From Novipirellula artificiosorum (GTDB taxonomy: Bacteria > Planctomycetota > Planctomycetia > Pirellulales > Pirellulaceae): 64,000 nucleotides of DNA. Below are positions 51,018-60,709 of this stretch, in pieces. The number at the start of each line of letters is the position of its first letter. Within the stretch, counting starts at the first letter, position 1. The stretch spans positions 248,001-312,000 of the forward strand of contig NZ_SJPV01000009.1 in the NCBI RefSeq assembly GCF_007860135.1, given 5' to 3'. Below the pieces are notes generated by a model that saw nothing but the letters and a program-made list of their open reading frames with translations, was not told the DNA's origin and searched no databases. A program made the position numbers and the translations under genes.

Positions 51018-51419
51018 CCAAATAGTTGTTGAGTTGTTGCAAAAGTTTCAGGTGACCGGCCGGGTCACAGTACTATTCGCAAGACAGGTCCAACTGGATG
51101 CAAGATTCTAAAATTCTTTTTGGAAACGACAGCTTTCGCATGCATTTCAAGGGGTTTCGCACGTTTCGGTCGTACACCGCCCCGTCAATCGCAAGCGGTT
51201 TTTGGCAGAAAGCCGATAGCCCAAGTCCAATCCATGCCGAAGGATCACCAGTACCTTGCCGCCCGCCATCACGGCTGAGGAAGTTACTCCTTCGCCCACA
51301 GTGGCAAGGGACCTGCCTTCTCCAGCCAGCGATACAGGGAGCCCCATCGCCAATCCTCGGCACGATCGACATGGCTTGCGAGTGGTGCGTTGCGTTGGGA
51401 AGCATCATCGTCTTCTGGC
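51018..51419. other. 402-nt intergenic region upstream of the fasciclin gene
   Basis: Frames on both strands lack domains. It must hold the fasciclin promoter. Confidence 0.5.
51075..51101 (-). promoter_or_regulatory. Candidate SigK-type promoter for the fasciclin gene
   Basis: On the minus strand GCATCC (51101-51096) and GCGAAT (51080-51075) are separated by 15 nt, about 57 nt before the start codon. The known mycobacterial SigK consensus is close to CCATCC and CCGAAT, with slightly longer spacing. The resemblance may be chance. Confidence 0.25.
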
Positions 51420-53546
51420 TTAAAACCGAATGGACTCGATGATTTGTTCGCCCGTTGAGAGGACGTGAACGCGGGCCTCGGCCTGATGTTGGCCTCTCAC
51501 TCCCTCGGGCATCTCGTACAGATCGTGGATATCATTCCATTTTCCATTTTTGGACTGGCTGCGGATTTCACGCGTCGGGACGACTTGCCCATCCACGGTC
51601 AGGCTTAACAACTTGGACAGGGGTTCCTTCAGCAACCCTTGACCGGTGTTGGACCAGGCACAGCGGACTCGGATCGCAATCCCCTTCGCTGGGCAGCCAG
51701 TTTCAAAGGTGTCGTCTGGACCAATCGCGACGAGAGAACTCATCGGTCTCGAATTTTCTCCCTCCAGCCACCAGCTCCATTGCTCCTGCCTCTGTATGAC
51801 ATAGTCTGAGAGTGACTGAGACGCTGAGTGCATGATCAGTTGGTTGTCAGTCCGTGCGTCGCGGCGAACAGCGATCGTCCAGTTGTATTGGAGTGCTTTG
51901 AGCCAACCGTCCCAACTAGGTTCCTCCGCCAGGAACAGCGTGCGGAAGCCGGTGGTCATGTCGGCAAACCACCACGGTTGTGGGCCGTGTGCGTCCTGCA
52001 GTGCGACAAATGGAATCTGCCCACGATAAAGATGCAGGAACGGTTCGGTGTCGGTGAAATCGGGGTTGCCGAAATGAAACGTGCTGATCGCGGCGAATCC
52101 CCCACGATCCAACGAGTCATCCAACAACAACCGCACGAGGTCTTCGTTTTCCCCGAATTGCCATATCAAACGTCCACCGGCTTTCTCCAGTGGCTGCAAT
52201 CGTTTCTTTCGATACTCGTCCCAAGTCAGTACTTTGCCGCGCGTCAAAGCACCCTCCGCCGCGCTGGCGTTCTCCGCCATGATATCACTCATGTGACTGT
52301 AAGTCCCTTCGCCGGGAACCTCGATCCAAGTCCCATAGTCTTCGTTGGCAACCGCGAACTGAACCGCCACGCCGTCTTGATCGGCGATCCGCTGGGCCGC
52401 CGCAATCCATTCCGGCTTCGCGTTCTTCGCGCCCCATAGGTGGATTCCCAGTCGCTGAGCGAGCAACACGGCATCGCGAGGACTGCCGGTTCCATGGGAC
52501 TGAATTTGAGCAGAGAAAACTCTCAACTTTTGGGGAAGTGGGACCGCCTGGGTGGCACCGGAAGTTTGAGTCCTTTGGAGACGCAGCCGATCTGCCTCTG
52601 CGGCGATTTCCAAGCTGGCGAGTGCATCAACGGCGTGATAGGTCGACAACGGATTGGACAGCCAACCCGGCCGCTCCGCAAAACCATCATCGGGATTCTT
52701 CAGGCTGCGAAGAAACGTTGCCGCAGCCTGTTGGTCGAGCGGCTTGGCATTGAACAGTTGGAGTGAACGCAGAGCGGCTCGCGTGTAGGTGACCGTGCTC
52801 CGTGCGGACATGGATGGGTTGGGTTGCCAGGTGAATCCCCCGTCGTTTTGCTGACACGCTTGCAACCATGGGACCAGACGCTCTCGCAATTCACTGACCT
52901 GCCCGAACAAACTTGCCGCTTGCAACCCCCACCATGTTGCGACGACGTGACCGTCGCTGCCATCGTCGCTGGGTGTGTTGTTGAAGCTGCCGTTGGGACG
53001 TCGGCGCTGAGCAACATACACTCGCATGGGTTCGTTCAAATCATCCCACGACAGATTTAATTTGTCTCTGCAAAGCAGGGTTGCAATCTGCTTGCAGAAG
53101 ATTGGATAGGCATGCTTCTCATATTGGTTGGCGTAGGGAATCGGCGCTTTCCAACGAACGGCCTTCGCATGAAACGCCGAAACATCCTGGCCGAGCCACT
53201 GCAACGTCTCGATCTGTTGCAAATCGAATTCTCGATAGTGCTGCTTCGGCGGCTTGAAAGCCGCCGGATGTTCGCGTCGCACAAACTCCGCCAGCATCTC
53301 GACGTCGGTCAACTCAATTTGTAACGCGACGCAACAGCCAACCACGGCATGCGTCGCAACCAAGTGAGAGCCGGGCTGATCACTCCAGCCGAAACCGCCA
53401 TCGGGTTTGCGAAGCCCCATCAGGTAGTCTCGGAAACCCGACTCGGCGGCGTTCAGGCGTCCGCCCGTCACCCCAACGCAGCCAGCAAACGCCAAGGATT
53501 GCAACGCAACACGTCGCGAAAGTCGCGCACCCGATTGATCGATCAT
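51420..53546 (-). CDS. Tat-exported prenyltransferase/squalene-oxidase repeat protein
   Basis: 708 residues from ATG 53546 (MIDQSGARLSRRVALQSLAF). The LSRRVALQSLAFAGC stretch is a twin-arginine-type signal. Residues about 35-330 carry alpha/alpha-barrel repeats of the prenyltransferase type (LRKPDGGFGW, RRRPNGSFNN, CQQNDGGFTW, LKNPDDGFAE). The second half (about 380-700) has an amidohydrolase/PHP-like look (VAISTFHFGNPDF-like segment, VALQDAHGPQPWWFADM). It is exported and folded before transport; the substrate is unknown. It stands alone, with the stop 402 nt from the fasciclin gene start on the same strand. Confidence 0.8.
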   Translation of the reverse strand: MIDQSGARLSRRVALQSLAFAGCVGVTGGRLNAAESGFRDYLMGLRKPDGGFGWSDQPGSHLVATHAVVGCCVALQIELTDVEMLAEFVRREHPAAFKPPKQHYREFDLQQIETLQWLGQDVSAFHAKAVRWKAPIPYANQYEKHAYPIFCKQIATLLCRDKLNLSWDDLNEPMRVYVAQRRRPNGSFNNTPSDDGSDGHVVATWWGLQAASLFGQVSELRERLVPWLQACQQNDGGFTWQPNPSMSARSTVTYTRAALRSLQLFNAKPLDQQAAATFLRSLKNPDDGFAERPGWLSNPLSTYHAVDALASLEIAAEADRLRLQRTQTSGATQAVPLPQKLRVFSAQIQSHGTGSPRDAVLLAQRLGIHLWGAKNAKPEWIAAAQRIADQDGVAVQFAVANEDYGTWIEVPGEGTYSHMSDIMAENASAAEGALTRGKVLTWDEYRKKRLQPLEKAGGRLIWQFGENEDLVRLLLDDSLDRGGFAAISTFHFGNPDFTDTEPFLHLYRGQIPFVALQDAHGPQPWWFADMTTGFRTLFLAEEPSWDGWLKALQYNWTIAVRRDARTDNQLIMHSASQSLSDYVIQRQEQWSWWLEGENSRPMSSLVAIGPDDTFETGCPAKGIAIRVRCAWSNTGQGLLKEPLSKLLSLTVDGQVVPTREIRSQSKNGKWNDIHDLYEMPEGVRGQHQAEARVHVLSTGEQIIESIRF

Positions 53547-53723
53547 GTCCTGGCACCGAAAGAGTTTGTATCGTTTGTCACTTTTTAGGCCTCCACGGGA
53601 AGGTCTCGATGTCGACCCGTGCTTCACTCATCCGTCGTTCCGCTTTAGCAATTTGATCTGGGCTGTTCTGCTGGCCCTTGTTACCTATCGTAACCAACAA
53701 TCATTGGACACCGGCGCGTCCCT

Positions 53724-53993
53724 TCAAAAACCTCGGTTCTGGGTATTACGCATGTTTCCATTGGATGAGCCCTTGTCTAGCACGCCCGTCGAAGCTTTGA
53801 GGACGTTCAGTTGCCACCAACCGGCTTGGTCGTTGGCTGGTTTGATCTCTTGTCGATCCACGGAAACCTGAGTGCCGATGTAATTCGCCACCTGTCGGCC
53901 ACTTGAGTCCGTCAATGTGGCGGAGGCGGTCTCTCCCGGAGGAGATGCTTTTCTAGCTCTCTCAACTGGCCGGCTTCGGAGGAACCCTAGCAT
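53724..53993 (-). pseudogene. Possible gene fragment
   Basis: An 89-residue leftward frame with protein-like sequence (ETASATLTDSSGRQVANYIG, NDQAGWWQLNVLKASTG) but no signal, ribosome-binding site or complete domain. It lies between the prenyltransferase-repeat gene and the broken oxidoreductase gene and is probably debris. I do not recognise the family. Confidence 0.3.
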
Positions 53994-54005
53994 TATCGAC
54001 CGGCG

Positions 54006-54937
54006 CTACGCCTTGATCGTGTACGGCTCGCGCTGCGGCCGAGCTACCCATGTGGCCGCCTCTTTGTCACCAACGATTTGCTCTTCGGTCGAATCCCACG
54101 TTAGCTTCCGTCCCAGTCGAAGCGAGATGTTCGTCAAGTGACACGCGGTAATCGTTCGATGCTGGATCCGGACGGGCGAGACCGGCTCCTCTCGCGTCGA
54201 GCAGCAGTGAAAGAAGTTCCCCATATGATCCAGGCTTGGCTTGGCTCGCCATGCGTCGCTTGGCAGGGGCGTCTCCTTCAACTCTTCGACCGGGCCTCCG
54301 TAGACACCGCCCCGATTGACGAAGACACGTCCTTTGTCGCCGATGAACATGATGCCGTTTCGGTCGAAGGCTTTGATTTCGTCTGGACAGTCCTCTCCGA
54401 AGAGGGCGTTGGTTTTTTCTGGCGTCATGGCTTCGTGCCCAAGGGCGACGCCGCCGTAGAGTCGCCGATCGTTGATCGAGGAGAAGTAGAGCAGTTCGAC
54501 GCCGCCGGGATAGGTCATTCGGGAGAAAAAGCGATCAGCCGTATTGAAACAGCCCTCGCGGCCTTTGTTCGGGAATATGCCGCGCGCTTCGATCGACGTC
54601 GGGCCGGTCAATTCGCAATCAGCACCCCAATGAGCAATATCCATATGATGGTTGCCCCAGTCGGTGATGATCCCTCCAGCGTATTCATACCACCAACGGA
54701 AATTCTGATGGGTCCGTTGTCGACAATATTCGTGCTGCGGTGCTTGCCCTTGATAGAGGTCCCAATCGAGTTGCTTCGGCACGTCGGTCGCTTCAAACGG
54801 GCCAGCCTTGGTGCTGTAGTACGGCAGCGCGACCCTTGGCCTCCGACACCAATCGCACCGATTCGTGGCCGATCGTTTTTCGATGTCGGCGTTTGGGCAC
54901 CAGCTTGTCTGGCGGTTAGCCAATAGGGAGCTATCAA
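54006..54937 (-). pseudogene. Broken Gfo/Idh/MocA-family oxidoreductase gene
   Basis: The start of the protein (RPRIGAIGVGGQGSR, Rossmann entry with GxGGxG) is in one frame at about 54937-54830. The catalytic C-terminal half follows in another frame (DWDLYQGQAP, TDWGNHHMDIAHWG, MTYPGGVELLYF, IMFIGDKGRVFVNRGG, ending at 54006). The rest of the NAD-binding domain and the helix carrying the catalytic EKP motif are missing. An internal deletion plus frameshift is the simplest reading. The original was likely an exported planctomycete sugar dehydrogenase-like protein. Confidence 0.75.
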
Positions 54938-54946
54938 AGCTTACCA

Positions 54947-56397
54947 TTGAGTCCTGGTCAGTACCCAGTCACCGTACTTGCACCGGGCTTCGCGCCTCAG
55001 CAGGTCAACTTCGATCTCGATCCGTCGTCAAAGGACCTCGATTTTGAGTTGAAAGTCGGCAACCCTCTCACTCTTGAAATCGTTGACCACGACGGTCAGC
55101 CGATCCCAGATGTCTATGTTGGGATCGGCCAGTGGCGAGGGACCGAAGCGATCTACAACGAAAAGCGCTCCAGTGTTCCTGAGAGTGGGATTCCAAGAAA
55201 ATCGGATTCCAAGGGGATCTACCAATGGGACTGGGCTCCCGAAGACGCGGTTGTCTATCGCCTCGGCAAACAGGGGTTTGTAACGACGGAAGTCGGGTTG
55301 GTTGCCAGGGAACAGCCACACCGAATCGAATTGTCGCCGCAAATGAAAATTTTTGGCACGGTGACCGACAAGCAAACAGGCAAGCCGATCGGAGAGTTTT
55401 CGGTCGTGCCTGTGAAGGCTTTTCGACCCGACTTCTACTCAACCAGTTTTCAAGATCGCCTCCAAGCGAAGGAGGGTAAGTTCGAGATTCCAATTGAAAG
55501 CCATGGGCAGACGGGCAACCGCTACATGGTCCGAATCGAAGCCGACGGTTACCGGACCGCCTTTTCAAACAAGTCGATGGAAGTTGGAGACGCTCCACTG
55601 CGTGAAGACTTTCAATTAGAGTCTGCGGCGCCAATTGAAGCTCAAGTGGTGAATCCGGATGGCACACGCGCCTTCGATTTCATGGTGGCGGTCGGTACAC
55701 CAACGTCGGCTCCGCAATTTCGAATGGAGCGTCCCGATTCCAGCTTCGGAATTGCGATGAAAATCTCTGGCAATAGCCGATTTGAGCTTCCTGCCACATT
55801 CGAGCCGCAACTCGTCAGGGTTTTCAACGATCGCAGGTTCGCAGAGATTGACCTGCCATCGGATGGAACCCTTGGGAAGGTTCGCCAATGACGTCGAGTC
55901 AGTCGATCGCAGTCAAGCTGCAGCCAGGTGAAACGAAGAGCCTACGCTTGGGCAGTGAAGGCAGGCGAGTTGTGGGAAAAGTCATCGCGACGGGGCGCGA
56001 CAATGACGGTTTAAGCAAGCAGTGGTCAATCAACTATCTCATCAGCCGCAAGCCTGGGCTGCCGCTACCCGAAGACGCTGAATCGCAGAACATTGCTACC
56101 GATCAAATGGTTGATCAGTCCATGCTGCAAAGTGACGACTTCTCCCCATGGCTTGGTACAAAGCCGCACCATTACGTCAAACTCAGCGAAGACGGAATGC
56201 TGCAAATCGACGGCGTTCCACCCGGCCAGTACGACTTGGTGATCCAGTTGTACGAGCAACCAGCGGGTTGCTTGGTGGAAACGATTGGCCAAGAGATCCT
56301 TCCGGTTTCGATCGAAGCCGGATCGAGCACGAAGGATCTGGCCGAAATCAAAGTCGAGTGTCGCAGCGGACCGAGGATCGGATTGTACGGGAGGATT
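54947..56397 (+). pseudogene. Decayed carboxypeptidase-regulatory-like domain gene
   Basis: The frame at 54947-55891 has no real start and begins in mid-domain (SPGQYPVTVLAPGFAPQ). It carries several CarboxypepD_reg-like beta-sandwich units (FGTVTDKQTGKPIGEFSVVP, MVRIEADGYRTAF, EAQVVNPDGTRAFDFMVAVG). The story continues after a frameshift in the frame starting at 55888 (IAVKLQPGETKSLRLGSEGR, VPPGQYDLVIQLYEQPAG) up to about 56390, where it runs into the end of the carboxylase gene. Both the N- and C-termini are lost. It starts back to back with the broken oxidoreductase gene. Confidence 0.65.
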
Positions 56398-56400
56398 CAT

Positions 56401-58395
56401 TCAATTCGCCGATTCGTATTCCAAGATCGGTTGATCCACTGCCAACGTGTCACCAACGTTGGCAAGGACCTTCGCCACGATTCCATCCTGCTCAGCCAGC
56501 AACACATTCTCCATCTTCATCGCCTCCACCACAGCCAGATCCTGGCCGGATCGGACTTCACTACCCGGCTGCACTTTCAATTGGGTGAGCAGACCCGGCA
56601 TGGGAGAAAGCAAGAACTTCGACATATCCGGCGGTTCTTTGACCGGCATGCAGGCCAACAGCTCTGCGGCGCGAGCTGTCAAAACCATGATGTCCAACTG
56701 CGATCCCCGATGAAACAGGCGGTAAAACAGGTTTCGCCGTTCCACCTGAATACAGCATAACTGACCATTGACCGTTCCACGGAACAAGGGTTGGCCGAAC
56801 TGCCAATCGCTCAACACGAGATACGACTCGGAACCGTAAATCACTTGATGACCACCGTCGACGGGTCGGATCTCAACCAGGGACGGATGACCGTCGAACA
56901 GGATGACCCAGTGATCATCCGCCTTTTGTTCATACCCGGGCATTTGGCCGCTAATCCCGGCGGCCCGGTCCATGTAGGATCGGTGAATCGCCGCCGCCAC
57001 GACAATCAGTAAAGCGGGATTGTCGTGGACCAGATCGGAGGGGTGGAATCCGTCTGGATAAACTTCCGCGATCATGTTCGTGCTGATGTCGCCTTTGCGG
57101 AACCGCGAATGCTCGATCAACGCAGAAAGAAAACTGATATTGTGCGACACGCCGCGAACATAAAACTCATTGAGTGCTTCACGCATGTGGTCGATCGCGC
57201 TGTCGCGGGTCATGCCAAAGGTAATCAGCTTGGCGATCATGGGATCGTAGTGCATCGATACTTCGCCACCCTCAAAGACGCCCGTATCCACGCGAACGGT
57301 ATCGGAGGCAGGTGGCGCCAAGTATCGGACGAGTCGCCCGATACTCGGCAGGAAGCCGCGTAACGGATCTTCGGCATAGACTCTGGCCTCAATGGCCCAC
57401 CCATTGAGCTGGACGTCCGACTGAGCCAAGGGGAGCACTTCCCCGGCAGCGACACGAATCATTAACTCCACCAAATCGAGTCCGGTCACAAACTCGGTCA
57501 CCGGGTGCTCTACCTGAAGCCGAGTATTCATCTCCAGAAAGTAGAAATGGTGGTCACGATCGACAATGAACTCAACGGTGCCAGCCGACTCGTAGTGGAC
57601 CGACCGCGCCAGTGCCACCGCTTGGGCCCCCATCGCCGATCGCGTCTCATCGTTCAGGAAGGGGGAAGGCGCTTCTTCGATCACTTTCTGGTGGCGCCGT
57701 TGCAGCGAACACTCTCGCTCACCAAGATGAATCACGTTACCGTGTTTGTCGGCTACGACTTGGATTTCAATGTGCCTTGGCTGTACGATGAACTTTTCGA
57801 TGAAGACCCGATCATCGCCAAAGGATGTTCTGGCTTCCCCGGTGGCGCGTTCAAATCCCTCGCGGCACTCGTCATCGTTACTCGCAGTACGCATCCCTTT
57901 ACCACCACCTCCAGCGCTGGCTTTGAGCATGACGGGGTAGCCTATCTGCTGGGCAACCCGAACGGCTGCATCGGCCGACTCGATGATGTCGGCACATCCG
58001 GGGACGGTATTGACTCCTGCCTCATGAGCCAGTTTCTTCGAGGTAATCTTGTCTCCCATGCTTTGGATTGCATGGACATTCGGACCGATGAACACGATTC
58101 CCTCGCTTGCCAGTCGTTCGGCAAAGGCGGCGTTTTCGGACAGGAATCCGTAGCCGGGATGAACCGCTTGTGCGCCCGTGTCCAAACACGCTTTCACAAT
58201 CTTGTTGATGTCAAGATAGCTTTGTGCCGAAGGCGGAGGACCGATGTGGACTGCTTCGTCGGCCATCGAGACGTGCAGCGCGTCACGGTCCGCATCGGAA
58301 TAGACTGCCACCGTGGCAATGCCCATGCGGCGGGCGGTCTTGATCACACGGCATGCAATTTCACCGCGGTTGGCGATCAGGATTTTGTTAAACAT
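56401..58395 (-). CDS. pccA: Acyl-CoA carboxylase alpha subunit: biotin carboxylase plus BCCP domain
   Basis: 664 residues. Biotin carboxylase N-terminal domain: MFNKILIANRGEIACRVIKT. ATP-grasp: KASAGGGGKGMR, EKFIVQPRHIEIQVVAD, FLEMNTRLQVEHPVTE. The C-terminal BCCP domain has VVEAMKMEN with the biotinyl lysine at about residue 627. It makes carboxybiotin from ATP and bicarbonate for the beta subunit encoded upstream, likely as a propionyl-CoA carboxylase. It is the second gene of the pair; the gap to the beta-subunit stop is 141 nt. The substrate could also be acetyl-CoA or another short acyl-CoA. It is convergent with the pseudogene ending at 56397. Confidence 0.93.
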   Translation of the reverse strand: MFNKILIANRGEIACRVIKTARRMGIATVAVYSDADRDALHVSMADEAVHIGPPPSAQSYLDINKIVKACLDTGAQAVHPGYGFLSENAAFAERLASEGIVFIGPNVHAIQSMGDKITSKKLAHEAGVNTVPGCADIIESADAAVRVAQQIGYPVMLKASAGGGGKGMRTASNDDECREGFERATGEARTSFGDDRVFIEKFIVQPRHIEIQVVADKHGNVIHLGERECSLQRRHQKVIEEAPSPFLNDETRSAMGAQAVALARSVHYESAGTVEFIVDRDHHFYFLEMNTRLQVEHPVTEFVTGLDLVELMIRVAAGEVLPLAQSDVQLNGWAIEARVYAEDPLRGFLPSIGRLVRYLAPPASDTVRVDTGVFEGGEVSMHYDPMIAKLITFGMTRDSAIDHMREALNEFYVRGVSHNISFLSALIEHSRFRKGDISTNMIAEVYPDGFHPSDLVHDNPALLIVVAAAIHRSYMDRAAGISGQMPGYEQKADDHWVILFDGHPSLVEIRPVDGGHQVIYGSESYLVLSDWQFGQPLFRGTVNGQLCCIQVERRNLFYRLFHRGSQLDIMVLTARAAELLACMPVKEPPDMSKFLLSPMPGLLTQLKVQPGSEVRSGQDLAVVEAMKMENVLLAEQDGIVAKVLANVGDTLAVDQPILEYESAN

Positions 58396-58536
58396 GAATA
58401 GTATCTTGCGCTCGAATTTCGTTGTCCGTCGATCCAGGTTGCCTGATCAACAAAGCATGGCCGCAAAAAGGATGTCGTGGGATGGCTTCAACAGGCCGTC
58501 CTACAAACGAAGCAGAGATTCAATTCTGGCACGATC

Positions 58537-60069
58537 CTAAAGCGGAATGTTTCCGTGCTTTCGCCATGGATTTTCAAGTTTTTTGGTTCGTAGCATTGCC
58601 AACGATCGGCAAATGCGTTTGCGGGACATTCGCGGCATGATGACATCGTCGATAAAGCCACGGTGGCCCGCGATGAAGGGATTGGCAAATTTGACTCGAT
58701 ACTCTTCGGTCAACTCGGCAATTCTCTCAGGGTCTTCCAATTCCTTGCGGAAGATTATTTCAACAGCACCTTTGGGCCCCATGACGGCAATTTCCGCACT
58801 GGGCCAAGCAATGTTGACGTCGCCTCGCAAGTGTTTCGATGACATCACATCATAGGCCCCACCGTAAGCCTTGCGTGTGATCAGAGTCACCTTGGGCACC
58901 GTCGCTTCGGCGTAAGCGTATAGCAATTTTGCACCGTGCTTGATGATTCCGCCGTATTCCTGAGCCGTGCCCGGCATGAAGCCGGGCACGTCAACAAGTG
59001 TCAACAAAGGGATATTGAAAGCGTCGCAGAATCGAACGAAACGGGCCGCTTTGATCGATGACTTGATGTCGAGACAGCCAGCCAACACAAGCGGCTGGTT
59101 GGCGACGATTCCGACAGGATACCCCTCCATTCGAGCCAGTCCTGTCACAATGTTCTTTGCGTGTTCCGGCTGCAGTTCAAAAAAGTCGGTGTCGTCGACA
59201 ATCTTGAGAATCAGCTCTTTGATATCGTAGGGCTTGGTCGGTGAATCAGGCACCAGCGTGTCGAGCGAGGGTTCGATCCGGTCAGCAGGGTCAGGGGTTG
59301 GCCGACGCGGTGCCGCGACGCGGTTGTTGGCAGGCAAGTAATTAATAAATCGCCGCAGCATCGCGAGCGCCTCGACATCGTTTTCAAAGGCCCGGTCCGC
59401 AACACCTGAAACAGTCGAATGCGTAACGGCACCACCAAGCTGTTCCTGTGTCACTTCCTCGTGAGTCACCGTCTTTACCACGTCGGGTCCGGTCACAAAC
59501 ATGTACGAGCTGTCCTTGACCATAAAGATGAAGTCCGTCATGGCAGGAGAATAGACGGCTCCTCCCGCACAGGGCCCCATGATCAAAGAAATCTGCGGCA
59601 CAACCCCCGACGCGAGGACATTCCGCTGGAAAACATCGGCGTAACCACCCAACGAAGCCACCCCTTCCTGGATCCGGGCGCCACCAGAATCATTGATGCC
59701 AATAATAGGGGCTCCGACTTTGATCGCATGGTCCATGACTTTGCAGATTTTTTCCGCGTGCGCTTCGGAAAGCGATCCTCCAAACACGGTAAAATCCTGA
59801 CTGTATACAAAGACGACTCGCCCGTTCACCGTTCCGTACCCCGTGACCACGCCATCACCGGGAATGCTCTGTTCGTCCATGCCGAAATCCTTGCAACGGT
59901 GCTCGACGAACATGTCCCATTCCTCGAACACACCGGGATCCAGCAGCAACTCGACTCGCTCGCGCGCCGTCAGCTTGCCTTTCTTATGCTGCGCGTCGAT
60001 CCGTCGCTGTCCGCCACCAAGTTCGGCGGCGGCACGCTTTTCTTCCAGCCGCTTGATAATCTCTTGCAT
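58537..60069 (-). CDS. pccB: Acyl-CoA carboxylase beta (carboxyltransferase) subunit, propionyl-CoA type
   Basis: 510 residues, the usual length for PccB. It shows TARERVELLLDPGVFEEWDM, the first oxyanion site NDSGGARIQEGV, MGPCAGGAVYSPAMTDF, and the second site GFMPGTAQEYGGIIKHGAK with ITRKAYGGAYDVM. The end RMSRKRICRSLAMLRTKK then NPWRKHGNIPL is the standard PccB C-terminus. It transfers carboxyl from carboxybiotin to acyl-CoA, most likely propionyl-CoA giving methylmalonyl-CoA. It forms an operon with the alpha subunit gene. Confidence 0.95.
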   Translation of the reverse strand: MQEIIKRLEEKRAAAELGGGQRRIDAQHKKGKLTARERVELLLDPGVFEEWDMFVEHRCKDFGMDEQSIPGDGVVTGYGTVNGRVVFVYSQDFTVFGGSLSEAHAEKICKVMDHAIKVGAPIIGINDSGGARIQEGVASLGGYADVFQRNVLASGVVPQISLIMGPCAGGAVYSPAMTDFIFMVKDSSYMFVTGPDVVKTVTHEEVTQEQLGGAVTHSTVSGVADRAFENDVEALAMLRRFINYLPANNRVAAPRRPTPDPADRIEPSLDTLVPDSPTKPYDIKELILKIVDDTDFFELQPEHAKNIVTGLARMEGYPVGIVANQPLVLAGCLDIKSSIKAARFVRFCDAFNIPLLTLVDVPGFMPGTAQEYGGIIKHGAKLLYAYAEATVPKVTLITRKAYGGAYDVMSSKHLRGDVNIAWPSAEIAVMGPKGAVEIIFRKELEDPERIAELTEEYRVKFANPFIAGHRGFIDDVIMPRMSRKRICRSLAMLRTKKLENPWRKHGNIPL

Positions 60070-60709
60070 AATCGTTTTCTATTTCCAAATTGCCAGGGCT
60101 TTTAAAACTTGGCAACGAAAGGGTTCCTATTCGAGTGGAGTGATCTGCAATCCAATTCGCCCCCCGCGGCCACATCTGCCCATTGATCAGTTGGTTCTGT
60201 GGACGAAGCATTTTAACATCCTACATCAAAACCGATCGCTTCTTGCGTTTGTGGATCATCCCACTTCAATCGTGATGACGAAATGCCATCGACGTGCAGG
60301 AAATCTCCGCTGTGACACGTCGGGTCACGGCGTGGGGTCAATAAGATAAAACCGGCGTTTTTGGCGAACAAATCTCGAACATTCCTTGCCCGAGCCGGTC
60401 GGATTGTCTGTCGAGACGTTTGGGACGCGAGGTCAGGAAACCGCGATTTTCACGACGTCGGAGCGTCGCTTGAGTCGTTCGGCCAAACTCGGTTATGCTA
60501 AAACACGCCGCAGTGCGGAGCCCCTGGGTCGTCGGGGGTCTATACTGGAGACGGCGTTTGCTACGGCTTTCCCGCCACTTTCTCTTCGACGAAACTTCCT
60601 GCTGCCTGACCGCGTTTGGCTTGGTTACGCAGTCGACGCATCTCGATGCCATTCACAATTGATGAATTGGGAACGAATGCTCGAAACAATCAATGAATAA
60701 TGCCTACCT
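60070..60709. other. 640-nt divergent intergenic region
   Basis: It lies between the carboxylase operon and the rightward PQQ-propeller gene. No gene is supported; frames of about 100 codons on both strands have no domain. A sigma-70-like promoter is seen at 60470-60499. Confidence 0.5.
60470..60499 (+). promoter_or_regulatory. Candidate sigma-70-type promoter for the PQQ-propeller gene
   Basis: TTGAGT (60470-60475) and TATGCT (60494-60499) are spaced by 18 nt, with the CGGTTATGCT motif also seen near 27762 and, as CGATTATGCT, near 24324. The predicted leader would be about 205 nt. Confidence 0.45.

Noticed and set aside
57505..58401. Rightward frame of 298 codons
   Set aside because: It is antisense to the biotin carboxylase gene; long antisense frames are common in high-GC conserved genes and this one has no domain.
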